Below, piece by piece: positions 42,542-54,990 of a stretch of 64,000 nt of DNA. A program made the position numbers and the translations under genes. The stretch lies in contig CM106586.1 of the NCBI GenBank assembly GCA_048013815.1, forward strand, positions 13,206,001 through 13,270,000, written 5' to 3'. This stretch comes from Setoptus koraiensis (taxonomy: Eukaryota; Arthropoda). The notes beneath the pieces were generated by a model. It did not search any database, was not told where the DNA came from, and worked only from the letters and a program-made list of their open reading frames with translations. Positions within the stretch are counted from its first letter, which is position 1; every line of letters starts with the position of its first letter.

Positions 42542-45500
42542 TCAATACCTCCCAGTGAATCTGTGGAACTTTTCATAGTTAGCATGCATATCTCGGAATA
42601 TTTCTCTACTTGACTGATCCAATCTGGCATGAATCATTTCGAATATAGATCCCTGCGCTCCGCCAGCGTGGGTTTTTCTCTGGTTAGCTTGGGCATTCTG
42701 GCTGGCTTTATATTCCTCTTGGTGAGCGTCAATTTGATTAAATATCCTAAAAATTCCTTCATTCAGATGAAGCCTCACTCGTGGATAGCATGTCACAATT
42801 TGAACGTCTTTTATGTAATTAGAAATTAGATAGGGCGCACATCCAATGAAATCCGTCCGCATCAAGCTCAATTGCGTCATTATTTTGGCAGTGTCCAAAG
42901 CGAGAACCTCAAAACGATGTTCTATCTCTCCAAATTCGGCCTCATTGATGGTTGCTTTAATCTTCTCTAGTTTGAGCCTATCAGAAGCTATCAGTAAACA
43001 ACGAATGAACTCAGTGAAAACAAGGTTGAATGTGGGCATGATATTGAGTGCTGTAACTGATTTCTTCAATAAGCATTCATTCAGGACGGAGTATGTAAGT
43101 GATCCCAAATCCAAGAATTGATTGTAAGCATATTGACTATTTTGAGCGTAGCCCCTGAGATTAGAGAATGATATCATCTGTAGAGAACTAAATGTTAATT
43201 CCTCTTTCAAGATCTTGGATTGGTTTGGGCTCCTAAATAATAACACTAACGATGTGAGACATCTAATGCTAATGCAACATCTTACACTGGTCATGGACTT
43301 GTGTACGCCTGCATCCTTGAAGAGATGTATTGACTGACGGCACTCAGATTGCTTTGCTACTTTTGTTATAGAGGCTATTATTTTTTCAAAATTGTCCGCA
43401 AGAATCTTTGATTTCTCTAAATTGTAGGTAGGAGATGCCAAATAAACTGATTCTAATAGAATTAGCGAACGCACAACCAGGCTATGATCGCTGATATCAC
43501 AATCTAGTATTCTATCAAGAATTTTGTCTAAGCTGTCTTGGAAAGTAGTCGCATCGCAGGTTGAAAAGATCAAGGGTGCCACCTTGAGTAGGATCCTTTT
43601 AATTTCTGGGTAGCAGACTTCTTCAACTTCTGCTATGTGAGTTGTGGTTAAACTCTTCGTCTTTGATAGTTTTGTTTCATCTAAGGCTACCTCTGCAAGC
43701 TCTTTCAACATTTTCTTGGAAATTTTCCTACTACTTTTCTCATCATTAGTCTGGTCGGTTTCTCTAGCGATGGATGAGATTATTGTGTCATGAAGCTGGG
43801 TGATAATCCTCAGTTTCAATGCAGATTCTATCTGAGTCCGATATCTATTGTAAAACTCGATGAGGTCAATAAACTGGTCATCGCATAAATGATGGTTCAC
43901 CTTCTTCTTAGACTTGCGCTTTGCTTGTATACAATAACCGATATTCTTGACAATTGAGTCAAATAGTTTCTGTAGGAAGGCTTCATTTTCTTGAAGAGCC
44001 TGCATATCTTTCTGAATAATAAATAGTTTGATTAGAGACACGGTCGCTCTCGTTAGGATTTTGTCATCGTTGAGAAACAAATTGTCTTGATTGGCGATAA
44101 CTAAATTCTTCAATTTTTGTATGCACGGATTTATAGATAGAAGCAATTCGGGCTTTAGAGATAATTGTATGGAGTTTCTGGATTTTTTGATAGACTTTCT
44201 CGAAGTGCAAGTATTTGTGGATAGTATCTCATTAATCATTATCAATTGTAGATAAGTACCGACAGCTTGATCGAGTTCTTCATTAATTATAAAAGCTACA
44301 TAGTCTGACAGAGTGCCAGAATCGCTTTGAGCACAATTCATATAAGTATTCAAAAACAAGCTCATAAATCTTTCAAATATCAAACATGATTTCGATTCTT
44401 CAAACAATTTTGTGTTGTTGGTAAGACAGTTGATCAACTTGATCAAGTATTGACCTGCAGGTATGAGACGAAAGAAGATAGATACTCCTCTTTGTGGCAA
44501 ATCTTCCATCAATCCGGCCAAATAGCCTAGAATTTGTTCCACTGTGGCCAGTGAAATGAATGGGGAAGAAGAAATCAAAACAATCGAGGCCGCAGTGAAT
44601 ATTCGCAAACGATTAGGCATGATCAAGTATTGATGTTGGGCCAGGCTCTGCACAACATTTATCCAATTAGATATGTAGCTTGTCTGCACTGTTTTAGAAG
44701 TGAGAGATGTGGAGGCTCCATTGCAGGCACTTTGTATTGATGACCAGAAGTCTATAGAATTGAACGATTTATCTGCTTCAGGTCCATCAAGTCGCATGAC
44801 CGATAGGAGTAGTTCTTCAGCAGAAATGTGCTCAAATGTAATTTGCTCAATTATAGCTAATAGTGGGGACGCTTTAGTATCCTCATCGTGCTTCCTCTTA
44901 TTTCGCAAGATGTTGCTTTTTAGGTGGAGCAGAAGGGTAGTCACAAGCTGCGTTTGCATAGATATGTCGGTCTCTAGAAGTGCGTCAGTAACTAGGCACC
45001 TAGAAGGCTCATGTGGAAAGGCAAGGCGATCTTTAACAATTGCTTCAGATATAGTTGGATACAAATTTGAATCTAGGTAGGGCATTATCGCGCAAATAAA
45101 CTGTTCATCCATTCTTATGTTATGTTGGCTGTAGTTTGATTCAACTAACTTGGTGACTATTTCCTTGGCCTTGGTCCTTATCAATGTTAGATGTTGCTGA
45201 TATTGGTCTAAATTTTCTAATATGGCGTAGAATCGCAACTTTTGTAGATACAAGTCAAATGCCGCCATGAATAGTTCAGCATCGTCAGTGTTCTTATAGA
45301 AACAAGTCCGATAGACTCTCTTCCAGCCAGTGTCTGAGGTTACTTGAGTCAGACATGATAGATCATACCATTTTAAGTTATCTATATCCGAGGAATCAAG
45401 CACAGGCTGATCTCCTAATTGATAGGTCAATTGTATTATTTTAATGTTTGCAAAGGCCTTGTAGAGCTTTAACAGGTGTGTCATGTGTTCTGAATCAACT

Positions 45501-45709
45501 AGATCTAAAATACCAGACAAAATAGTTTGCGTATCCTGGATGCGTTTGTTGTATCTTTTCAACAATCTCAATGGTATTAGATTGTCGATGGCCTCGACAT
45601 GATTAAGCAATGTGGTGAATTCTTCGAAAGCCGATGTTGTTGGTTCATTCACAATATTACTATTGCATGCTTTCCATTGAGCTAGGAGATCCTCCGTTAC
45701 TGGGTTCAT
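42542..45709 (-). CDS. URB2-like large ribosome-biogenesis protein
   Basis: An intronless frame of 1055 residues from ATG 45709, rich in Leu, Ile and Lys and predicted to be largely alpha-helical, with basic patches (KRKSKKK, SSRKISKKM). The last 130 residues resemble the C-terminal URB2/Npa2 domain: APYLISNYIKDVQ, YPRVRLHLNEGIF and the terminal REIFRDMHANYEKFHRFTG. In yeast and animals URB2 is a nucleolar protein of about 1200-1500 residues needed for early 60S subunit assembly. The length and C-terminus fit; the N-terminal half I cannot match to anything. The assignment rests on the C-terminus only. Confidence 0.65.
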   Translation of the reverse strand: MNPVTEDLLAQWKACNSNIVNEPTTSAFEEFTTLLNHVEAIDNLIPLRLLKRYNKRIQDTQTILSGILDLVDSEHMTHLLKLYKAFANIKIIQLTYQLGDQPVLDSSDIDNLKWYDLSCLTQVTSDTGWKRVYRTCFYKNTDDAELFMAAFDLYLQKLRFYAILENLDQYQQHLTLIRTKAKEIVTKLVESNYSQHNIRMDEQFICAIMPYLDSNLYPTISEAIVKDRLAFPHEPSRCLVTDALLETDISMQTQLVTTLLLHLKSNILRNKRKHDEDTKASPLLAIIEQITFEHISAEELLLSVMRLDGPEADKSFNSIDFWSSIQSACNGASTSLTSKTVQTSYISNWINVVQSLAQHQYLIMPNRLRIFTAASIVLISSSPFISLATVEQILGYLAGLMEDLPQRGVSIFFRLIPAGQYLIKLINCLTNNTKLFEESKSCLIFERFMSLFLNTYMNCAQSDSGTLSDYVAFIINEELDQAVGTYLQLIMINEILSTNTCTSRKSIKKSRNSIQLSLKPELLLSINPCIQKLKNLVIANQDNLFLNDDKILTRATVSLIKLFIIQKDMQALQENEAFLQKLFDSIVKNIGYCIQAKRKSKKKVNHHLCDDQFIDLIEFYNRYRTQIESALKLRIITQLHDTIISSIARETDQTNDEKSSRKISKKMLKELAEVALDETKLSKTKSLTTTHIAEVEEVCYPEIKRILLKVAPLIFSTCDATTFQDSLDKILDRILDCDISDHSLVVRSLILLESVYLASPTYNLEKSKILADNFEKIIASITKVAKQSECRQSIHLFKDAGVHKSMTSVRCCISIRCLTSLVLLFRSPNQSKILKEELTFSSLQMISFSNLRGYAQNSQYAYNQFLDLGSLTYSVLNECLLKKSVTALNIMPTFNLVFTEFIRCLLIASDRLKLEKIKATINEAEFGEIEHRFEVLALDTAKIMTQLSLMRTDFIGCAPYLISNYIKDVQIVTCYPRVRLHLNEGIFRIFNQIDAHQEEYKASQNAQANQRKTHAGGAQGSIFEMIHARLDQSSREIFRDMHANYEKFHRFTGRY

Positions 45710-47220
45710 GTTGTATTATATAATGATAACGATCAGTTAAATTAACAATAGTATAAATTAATAATGAGTTAATAATAATTAATAATTGGATAGGGTGATA
45801 TATCTAACTAATAGATGGGCGAAATTCCAATGAGAGCGTACGTTACACAGTGAAAGTAGTCACGTTGGTTTCGTTTTGTCACGCTCGTTTGTCGTCATTC
45901 TCGTGTGCCCCCGTGTGGCTGTGCTCAAAAGCACGCCTTACAATCGAGTGCATTCTTGGGCGCATCGCTGTGCCAAAAATGCACGCATGCCTCTGCTCTG
46001 CACAGCTGTTTGCGTGTAAATCGAATCGGTACGTTGGATCAAAATGAACAACGTGTTCACATTCTACAGTGCTTGCGAGAACAAGCGCCAGGTGGCGCGG
46101 GCAGTATTGCCCCTCAGGGAAAAGCCCGCGAATTCACCTGTTGTCAGATTACCTGTGCCCGGCGAAGTTAAAAAAAATATATATATTTTGAATGGCACTG
46201 GGTGAGATAAAGCGCTCGACAAGCGTGAAACGATGTGACCCTCGTACATGTTGGCTGGCAAAGTAACTGGCTAACAAGTGCAATAAGTATCGGCCTTGTG
46301 CGAATTCACTTTTGAACCGTGCGTGTGGTTTATGTGCGCTAGAGTGTGTGCGCATAAACTAGTTTGCAAATAAACAAGAGCGCCAACTGCACAAGTCACA
46401 TACAAACAATCCGACGGCAATTCTCTGGCAAGCTAGCGCACTTGTTGAGAGACGCAAAGTCAGTTCGACAATTGATTTACCTTCAAACCGGCCGATTCTT
46501 TCTCCGCCTCTCAACGACAACGACAACGACAGCAGCAGCAGCAGCAGTAGCATTATAACAACTGCACTTGTACTGCAATGGAACTGTTTATTTCTGGCAA
46601 GACAGTAGTGACTAAGCAAATGAGGCAAGTTTTTCCTTCGTCGTAATTGCAACTCTTAATGTCGCTCGGCCTTTCTCACCTTGCCTTTTGTTGTGTGTGT
46701 TGAGTGTGCAGCGCCCTCTCACTTGATTGAAATATCACAAGAGCTGGCCAAAAAACCCGATGGAAGTAGGAAGAGAGTGTCTCTGAGTTGAGCTGAGTTA
46801 GCCTGGCTCAGTTGCGCTCCTTATACCACAGCCCACACCAGTAGCCATGAACGATGATAAATTTTGAGAATCGTCGACGTTGGTTGTCGTTCACAGCAGC
46901 AGTAGTAATAGTATTAATAATAATCTAACAACAACAAGTATTGGTCTTGATGAGAGAGAGAGAGAGAGAGAACAAACGACAGAGGGAAATAAGGAGAGCG
47001 AGAGGCACAGCGCTAAATAATCACTGCATGTGATCAAGTACAAGCTCTCTGTCTACACACTGCCAGTGTTGTAGTGCCAGTGAAATGATGCGCATTATGC
47101 CAAGGAATACAACAAGTGTTAGAGAAATGAGAAAGTAAGAATAACACACAATATAATGTAGAGAAGAATTCCAGAAAGAAAAGCTCGAAGATCAAACACC
47201 AGCACTTGTTTTATGTGTAC
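45710..47220. other. Intergenic region left of the FATP cluster
   Basis: No gene seen. A (GA)10 run lies at 46952-46971, and CAGCAGCAG strings near 46530. Homology to the flank of the second FATP gene begins at about 47221. Confidence 0.55.
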
Positions 47221-48175
47221 ATGTTTGCCAGTGAACAGCAACAACAACAACAACAAGTGCCTGCTGAGGCATCGTCGTGAAGGAAAACATTATTACTAAC
47301 ATCTAGTCTGTGGTGTTAGATCCTCTAAATGAACACACACACACACATTTGCCTGACTAACACATTTGATATGGCGAATTAATAGCACTATCTTTGAGAA
47401 CCAACAGCCATCCAGTGTATCAATGGCATGTCTGTTACTTTCCTAAATCGATTCAATCGGCTGCCAATGGAGGCTCAATAGAAGATTTGTGAGATAGAAA
47501 AAAAAATATGTTTATCTCATTTTGTTGTTGATACACACGCACAAATCATCATCAAATAAATAAGTTATCGCCTCATTGAATCTATCACTCGCTCAGCCCA
47601 ATCAGCCAACAAACGACAAACAATGTATGTGTGTTTGCATGATGACAATTAAGCTCAATAATTTACCCGATAGATAAAATAATTACAACTGATTAAATCT
47701 ATAGTCAATACAGTGATAATACTAATATCAGTAATAATAATAGTAATAATAATAATAAAATCACTCGCGCACAAGCTGACAGATTGCTCTGTATTCATTT
47801 TGGACGCCACTTGTTGAGTGTGCTCATCACTCCCTCTCTCACAATATAAACACAAATACAAATCGTGCACTCTAATGGTGTGTGCACGCATCGCTATTTA
47901 TCAAACTCATCACTATTATTATTAATTATTATTATCATTACTATTATATCAGTGTGTAGTATATCATCATTGAAATTATCATCATTACCATTAATTAATC
48001 GATTAATTATAATGACGATACGACAACAATTTACATTCTATTATTATTAAATTAGCACGGCAGTGTGTTACGCGCCGCGGCAGGAGAAGCAACAAACAAG
48101 CAACAGCAGCATCACAACAAAACAATTATACAATAATAATAATAGTACAATCACATTATACAAGACAATCACACA

Positions 48176-50217
48176 ATGTTTATGATATTGCAAAACTTAT
48201 CTTTTGGAACGTTGATACTTAATTCAACATTACTAGCCTTTAGTGCCTACTTAGTCTCTGGTGGATGGAGATATGTCAAGGTTGTTCTAGTTACGTTGCC
48301 TCGTGATTTAACTGGACTCATTCGCCTCGTTCAAACACATTGGTATTTGTATAAATTAAGGAGACGAAACGCCACAGTACCACAAGCTTTCAAAGACAAT
48401 GTCGAGAAAGAACCCAACAGAATTGTCTTCTTTTATGAGGACCAAAAATGGACGGCCAGAGAAATTGATATTCTCTCTAACAAGGTGGCCAATGCCTTCC
48501 TAGAGCACGGCTTCCAACCCGGCCAAGAAGTCGCTCTATTCATGGATTCAAGGCCAGAATTTGTGGCCATTTGGTTGGGTCTTGCCAAGGCTGGTATTGT
48601 TTCTGCATTGATTAATACTAATCAACGCCTAGATACTCTAGTGCATTCCATAACTGTAGTCAATTGTAAAGCTGTTATATTTGGAACGGAACTAAGCTCA
48701 GCCATTGATGATGTTTATGACAAACTTAAATCGCAATCATCATTAGAATTCTTTCATTTTGGTGACAACAAACAAACCAAAATAGCTCAATCTAAATCGT
48801 TACAACAAATGATTAGCGAAAGCAGTAGCAGTGATCCGGTAAATTTAAGCCTTGGCAACTTTAGTGGTAAGTCCCAGTAGCAACATCTATTGCCTTTGCA
48901 CACAAAAGCCTCTTGTATTACTCATTATGCAAACAAGTTGCTAACTGCTTTCTATTTCCTTCCTATCGCCTATTGTTGCTTACTATTTTTAAACTGTTCA
49001 ACAATGTAGACCGATTGTTTTATATTTATACTTCTGGCACGACTGGTCTGCCCAAGGCCGCTATAATCAAGCACAGTCGCTACATGTTTGTTGGAGCGGG
49101 CCTAAGAAACTTAATGGGTCTCAGCAGAGAAACTATTTACACCAGTATACCATTGTACCATTTAGCGGGTGGAACTATGGGAACCAGCCAATGTTTATTA
49201 TTTGATAGCAGTATGGTCATTAAAAAACGATTTTCCGCATCTCAATTTTGGTCAGATTGTATCAAATACAATGCCACAGCTGCTCAATATATTGGAGAAT
49301 TGTGCCGTTATTTATTATCACAACCGCCACGGCCCGAGGATAATCAACACAAAGTCAGAATGATGTTTGGTAATGGTTTAAGACAACAGATTTGGTCAGA
49401 GTTTAAGAATAGATTTAACGTTAAGCAAATAGGAGAATTTTACGGTTCGACAGAGGGCAATGCAAATATTGTTAACTTTGATAATACTCCTGGAGCGTGC
49501 GGATTTGTATCGCGAATATTGCCAATAGTTTATCCAGTAACTCTCATTAAGTGCAATCCATTGACGGGTGAAGCAATCAGAAATGAGAAAGGAGTTTGTA
49601 TCAAATGTGGACCTGGAGAGACAGGCGAGTTTGTTGGTAAGATTATTGAAGGTGACCCGACGCGATCATTTGATGGTTATGTCAACAAGGAGGCAACAAA
49701 CAAGAAAATCGTTCGCGATGTCTTCTGGAAGGGCGACATGGCCTTCTCATCCGGTGATCTCCTAGAAATGGACGAGTATGGTTATGTTTATTTCAAAGAT
49801 AGAACTGGTGATACTTATAGATGGAAGGGTGAAAATGTCTCTACTATGGAAGTGGAGGGTATTATTAGTGAATTGCTCAAGCAACAAGATTGTGTTGTGT
49901 ATGGAGTTGAGGTGCCAAATTGCGAAGGAAAGGCAGGTATGTTGGCTATTGCAGATAAGCATGCCGATCTGAAGAAACTAATCAACGATATGCGCCAAAG
50001 ATTAGCACCGTTCGCCATTCCAGTTTTCATCAGAGTAGTAGACGAAATTGAAGCTACGGGAACATTCAAACTACCAAAAGTAGGATTACAGCAACAGGGT
50101 TACAACATAAATAAGATCGACGATCCAATTTATCTAGTTGATTTGAAGAAAAATGATTGCATTAGAGTGACACAACAAGTTTATGATGACATCACTAGCG
50201 GTAACTTGAAGTTCTAA
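48176..50217 (+). CDS. Fatty-acid transport protein / very-long-chain acyl-CoA synthetase, copy 1
   Basis: Exons 48176-48866 and 49010-50217 join in phase (AGTG|GTAAGT, ATGTAG|ACCG) to give 632 residues, the normal FATP length. An N-terminal hydrophobic segment precedes the adenylate-forming domain: YIYTSGTTGLPKAA (AMP-binding P-loop), YGSTEGN, and the FATP signature VYFKDRTGDTYRWKGENVS followed by TMEVEGII. SLC27 proteins activate long and very long chain fatty acids to CoA esters at membranes and so drive uptake. The catalytic motifs are complete. Copy 2 lies in inverse orientation at 52946-54990 and is almost identical over the C-terminal 230 residues. Confidence 0.93.
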
Positions 50218-50244
50218 GGCGCATGGTATGGTTGCCAATGTTCT

Positions 50245-51298
50245 CAGACAATGATAGATAATTTTCTAGTTTTAGCATAAGCAATTTGTTAAGGAAAGAA
50301 ACACTCAACCAATTATCACTACTAGATATTTACTACCTTTTAGTTCTGTATGATTGAGCAAACAAACATACAAGCAAACAAACGAGAAATGTACTGTTCC
50401 TGTATAACACATCATCATCATACAGATATCACGATGTGAATTCTTTCGTCAAGTTATCTCTTGCTCACTTGTCAAGCTGGTACCGACTTTTCTCCTGACA
50501 TTTACATAGACTTTTCTATTGGCTTTCCGTCTGACTTTCCTTCAAACATCTATTTGGAACTTTCGCTTGGCGGAGATTGGAAATGTCATGTACTCCGCCA
50601 ACATACTCAGTATGTTCTCCGCTGGTACCTTGTACTTGTAGGTTGTATTTTCCGGCCAGCTCCTCTAATTTTATTAGATTAGCTGCTCATTTGGGCAATT
50701 TTATGTGCGCTGATGCACGAATCGTTATCCCCAAATTGGTGGGAAAAAATGCCAAATATCCCAATCCCCCAAGAATGGCAACTTGGCCTTGATAGCTCTA
50801 ACTCTGTCCACCGCTCGAGAGTACATAGCCCTCAGGTCCCCGCCTGGTGGCATGCAGATAACTCTCAGGTGATCCTCCTCTTTGACCCAAACTAAGTCGT
50901 GGTGGCAGGGATTGGATGGGTACCCCTTGAGCGACCGGCCACAACGAACGCGAGTAGATACGACAAACTCGTTGTTTGGATCAACATTGCCCAAGCTATC
51001 ACGATCACCGAAATCGCTAGCCGGGTGCTTGTCGGTCGCCTTGAAGCCGCCGTGATATTCCTCGATAATTGGATTGAATAGATCAGCGAAAAGGGTATAC
51101 GACTCGGCGTCTGGCGCATAGATTCCAACGCCCGAATCTAAATTTTCAAAGCCTGATTGGCACACATCCAATAAAGTGGCGCCCATGGCAGTTTTGAGTA
51201 ACTTAAGTTTGTCGAAAGTCTGACGAGTGAGATATTTCTTCAGTAGCGAATGACATTGATCCGGTGTTGCGGCCTGCAATTTATTATAACCTGCCTCC
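50245..51298 (-). pseudogene. Arginine kinase pseudogene, 3' part, with its downstream flank
   Basis: The block is homologous to 56630-58030, that is, to the body and 3' flank of the intact arginine kinase. 50896-51298 is nearly identical to codons 43-178 or so of the gene. An internal deletion of about 230 bp removes the region between NPC and LVWV. Downstream the frame shifts (the FCPTNLGT active-site motif is lost) and the C-terminus is scrambled. Similarity stops dead at 51298, in codon 43 of the kinase, where unrelated transposon-related DNA begins. The missing 5' end is found reversed at 55625-55822. Confidence 0.9.
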
Positions 51299-52918
51299 GG
51301 GTCGGTGTTGAATTTTTGGGCTAAAATTTTAAACAGATGTTAGGGCGTTCATTTTTTTTCTCGTCCGACAGGGCTCCCAAGGCCAGCTCAACGCGAAATC
51401 GCCATTTTGTGCTTTTTTCCGGATTCCCTAGTCCTGTGCATCGAACCCACTTCCGGTGCCTTTAGGTACCATCACGAGAAACATATTCTGTGCTATGCAA
51501 GCGAGAACAATGAGCGAAGAATGGCCCCTCAAAACCGATATTGAGGTCCGTCGTGATGGTGCCGATGGGCACCGGAAGTGGATTAACTTTCTTCGTTTCT
51601 TGCATCAGTAGGGTAAAACTAATTTATGTCAATTTTCGTCTATAATAATCGTATAATAATTCATCTAGCATAAAAAAACTGTCCAACAACTGTTTAGTGC
51701 TGAGGACGAACCTAAACATCAGAAGGCTGAGACTCAAAGACTCGCAATAGAAGCCACACTGAAGCCGAAACTCCAGCTAACTTGCGAATTGCTCGATCTG
51801 GTACATCACCCTGATGTGTTAAGTCGTCTACAAATGATTCGGTACTCCAAGCCATTATCGAGCTGTTAATCTAAGGCTTTTGAGGGCCCCGAACCGTGTA
51901 CATTGCTGGCACGGCTTGGTACGTATTCCGAAGAACACCCAAACTTTTGGTTTGAGGCCCCTCTGCGTCCCGAAATTTAGGTTTTTCCAAATCTCCGGAA
52001 GTAGGAACCAACAACACTGGCAACAGCAACATCGACAATCAAAATCACCATCGTCTGGTGGCGCTGCACCCAGTGCAAGGCGCAGTGGCGGATGCCCGAG
52101 GGGGCATGCTTCTTTGACAGTCCTTACTGTCAAAAATGCATGTCTCGGGACAACGTTCATTGGGTAGGGGGGGAGGACTATCCCAAGAAGTACGACTATC
52201 CGACGACGAAATATAAATACAGAGGCAAAATGAAGTTTTTCAAAAAATATTTGGTATGGCAAGCCATTGACTCACGTGGCGATGTCAGTGAGTCCTACTT
52301 TGCCACAGGCACAATCAACGCCGAAATATATCTAGAAGAGTGCCTGAAGAAGCGCCTGTTGCCTTTCATAGAGAAGCACCACCAATTAGACCAAGTTTTA
52401 TTTTGGCCAGATATGGCAAAAGTCCATTACGCCGGACGTGTTGTTGATTGGCTGGTTGATAAAAATATTGACTTTGTACGTGAGAGTGAGAATACGCCCA
52501 ACTTCCCTTTTGGTCGTCCAATTAAGAAATTTTGGGCTCTGTGCAAGTCAGAGTACAAGTCAAGGAATCGGCCAGCTAAAGATTTAAAGCAATTTCAAAG
52601 AGTGTGGAGAAATATGAGTGAGGGAGTGGCAGAGAAGAGCGGAAAAGCTCTAACGGAGCGCCTCAAGTTAAAATTAAGATTAGTCAGAAATGATTCAATA
52701 TATAATATTCTAAACCTACCCCGATTGAAGCCAAGTGATATAACAAATAAATAAAACTCGTTTCTTGTTCAGACTGTGAATACACATAGAGTTACAGCGA
52801 AATATCTGATACGACACGAATTAGTGGACACGCTTTAATAATCCAGCTCGAGAGCCTCTACGAAACGAATATTAAGATTTTGAAATTTGGGTGTCGCAGA
52901 AACATATGTTTCTCTGTG
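51299..52918 (+). mobile_element. Decayed Tc1/mariner-like transposon
   Basis: 52092-52754 encodes the C-terminal half of a DDE transposase: KYLVWQAIDSRGDVSESYF, LPFIEKHH, FWPDMAKVHYAGRVVDWL and RPIKKFWAL. In intact relatives the last motif reads PIExFW; here Glu is Lys, so the third catalytic acid is lost, and the first-Asp region (FFDSPYC) is also altered. Upstream (51640-52080) fragments of the N-terminal half are broken by stops and shifts. A 31-bp imperfect inverted repeat (51447-51477 and 51551-51581) lies near the left end. Terminal repeats and a TA target duplication could not be recognised, so the boundaries are approximate. Confidence 0.7.
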
Positions 52919-52945
52919 AGAACATTGGCAACCATACTATGCGCC

Positions 52946-54990
52946 TTAAAACCTCAAATTACCGCTAGTGATGTCGTCATAAACTTGTTGAGTTACTCTA
53001 ACGCAATCATTTTTCTTCACATCAACTAGATAAATTGGATCGTCGATCTTATTTATGTTGTAACCGTGTTCCTTTAAGCCCACTTTCGATAGCTTGAATG
53101 TTCCCGTAGCCTCGATTTCGTCTACTACTCTGATGAAAACTGGAATGGCGAACGGTGCTAATCTTTGGCGCATATCGTTGATTAGTTTCTTCAGATCGGC
53201 ATGCTTATCTGCAATAGCCAACATACCTGCCTTTCCTTCGCAATTTGGCACCTCAACTCCATACACAACACAATCTTGTTGCTTGAGCAATTCACTAATA
53301 ATACCCTCCACCTCCATAGTAGAGACATTTTCACCCTTCCATCTATAAGTATCACCAGTTCTATCTTTGAAATAAACATAACCATACTCGTCCATTTCTA
53401 GGAGATCACCGGATGAGAAGGCCATGTCGCCCTTCCAGAAGACATCGCGAACGATTTTCTTGTTTGTTGCCTCCTTGTTGACATAACCATCAAAAGCTCG
53501 CGTCGGGTTACCTTCAATAATCTTACCAACGAGCTCGCCTGTCTCTCCGGGTCCACATTTAATACAAACTCCTTTCTTATCTCTGATTGCCTCGCCCGTT
53601 AATGGATTGCACTTAATGAGAGTTACTGGATAAACTATTGGCAATATTCGCGATACAAATCCGCACGCTCCACGAGTATTATCAAAGTTAGCAATACTTA
53701 CATTGCCCTCTGTTGAGCCGTACACTTCTCCTATTTGCTTAATGTTGAATCTAGTCTCAAACTCTGACCAAATCTGTTGTCTTAAACCATTACCAATCAT
53801 AAGTCTGACCTTATGTTGGTTATCCTCGGGCCGTGGCGGTTGTGATAATAAATAACGGCACATTTCTCCGATATATTGAGCAATTGTGGCATTGTATTTG
53901 ATACAATCTGACCAAAATTGAGATGCGGAAAATCGTTTTTTAATGACCATACTGCTATCAAATAATAAACATTGGCTTGCTCCCATAGTTCCGGCCGCTA
54001 AATGGTACAATGGTAAACTGCTGTAAATAGTTTCTCTGTTGCCGAGAGCCATTAAGTATCTAAAGGCCGCTGCAATTAACATGAAGCGATAGTGCTTGAT
54101 TATGGCGGCCTTGGGCAGACCAGTTGTGCCAGAAGTATAAACATAAAACAATCGGTCTACGTTGTGGCACAGTTTAAAAATAGTTGGCGACGATAGGTGA
54201 TTGGAAGAAGATAAGAAGCAGTTAGTAGCTCGTTTGCATAATAAGTAATTCAAGAGACTTTTGATTACAAAAGCAACAGTTGTTGCTACTGGGACTTACC
54301 ACTAAAGTTGCCAAGGCTTAAATTTACTGGATCACTGCTACTGCTTTCGCTTATCATTTGTTGTAACGATTTCGATTGAGCTATTTTGGTTTGTTTGTTG
54401 TCACCAAAATGAAAGAATTCTAATGATGATTGCGATTTAAGTTTGTCATAAACATCATCAATGGCTGAGCTTTGGTCCGTTCCAAATATAACAGCTTTAC
54501 AATTGACTACAGTTATGGAATGCACTAGAGTATCTAGGCGTTGATTAGTGTTAATCAATGCCGTAACAATACCAGCCTTGGCAAGACCCAACCAAATGAC
54601 CACATATTCTGGCCTCGAATCCATAAATAGAGCGACTTCTTGGCCGGGTTGGAAGCCTTGCTTTATGAAGGCGTTGGCCACCTTGTTAGAGAGAATATCA
54701 ATTTCTTTGGCTGTCCATTTTTGGTCCTCATAAAAGAAGACAATTCTGTTGGGTTCTTTCTCGACATTGTCTTTGAAAGCTTGTGGTACTGTGGCGTTTC
54801 GTCTCTTTAACTTGTACAAATACCAAAGTATCTGACCGAAGCGAATGAGTCCAGTTAAATCACGAGGCAACGTCACTAGAACAACCTTGACATATCTCCA
54901 TCCACCAGAGACTAAGTAGGCACCAAAGGCGAGTAATGTTGAATTAAGTATCAACGTTCCAAAAGATAAGTTTTGCAATATCATGAACAT
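52946..54990 (-). CDS. Fatty-acid transport protein / very-long-chain acyl-CoA synthetase, copy 2
   Basis: Exons 54990-54300 and 54156-52946 give 633 residues with the same intron position and phase as copy 1. All motifs are intact: VYTSGTTGLPKAA, YGSTEGN and YFKDRTGDTYRWKGEN. Differences from copy 1 cluster in residues just after the AMP-binding loop (YRFMLIAAAFRYLMALGN versus SRYMFVGAGLRNLMGLS), which may affect substrate preference. The C-terminal third is nearly unchanged apart from a few residues at the very end. It is inverted relative to copy 1; see the findings for evidence that an inversion caused this. Confidence 0.93.
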
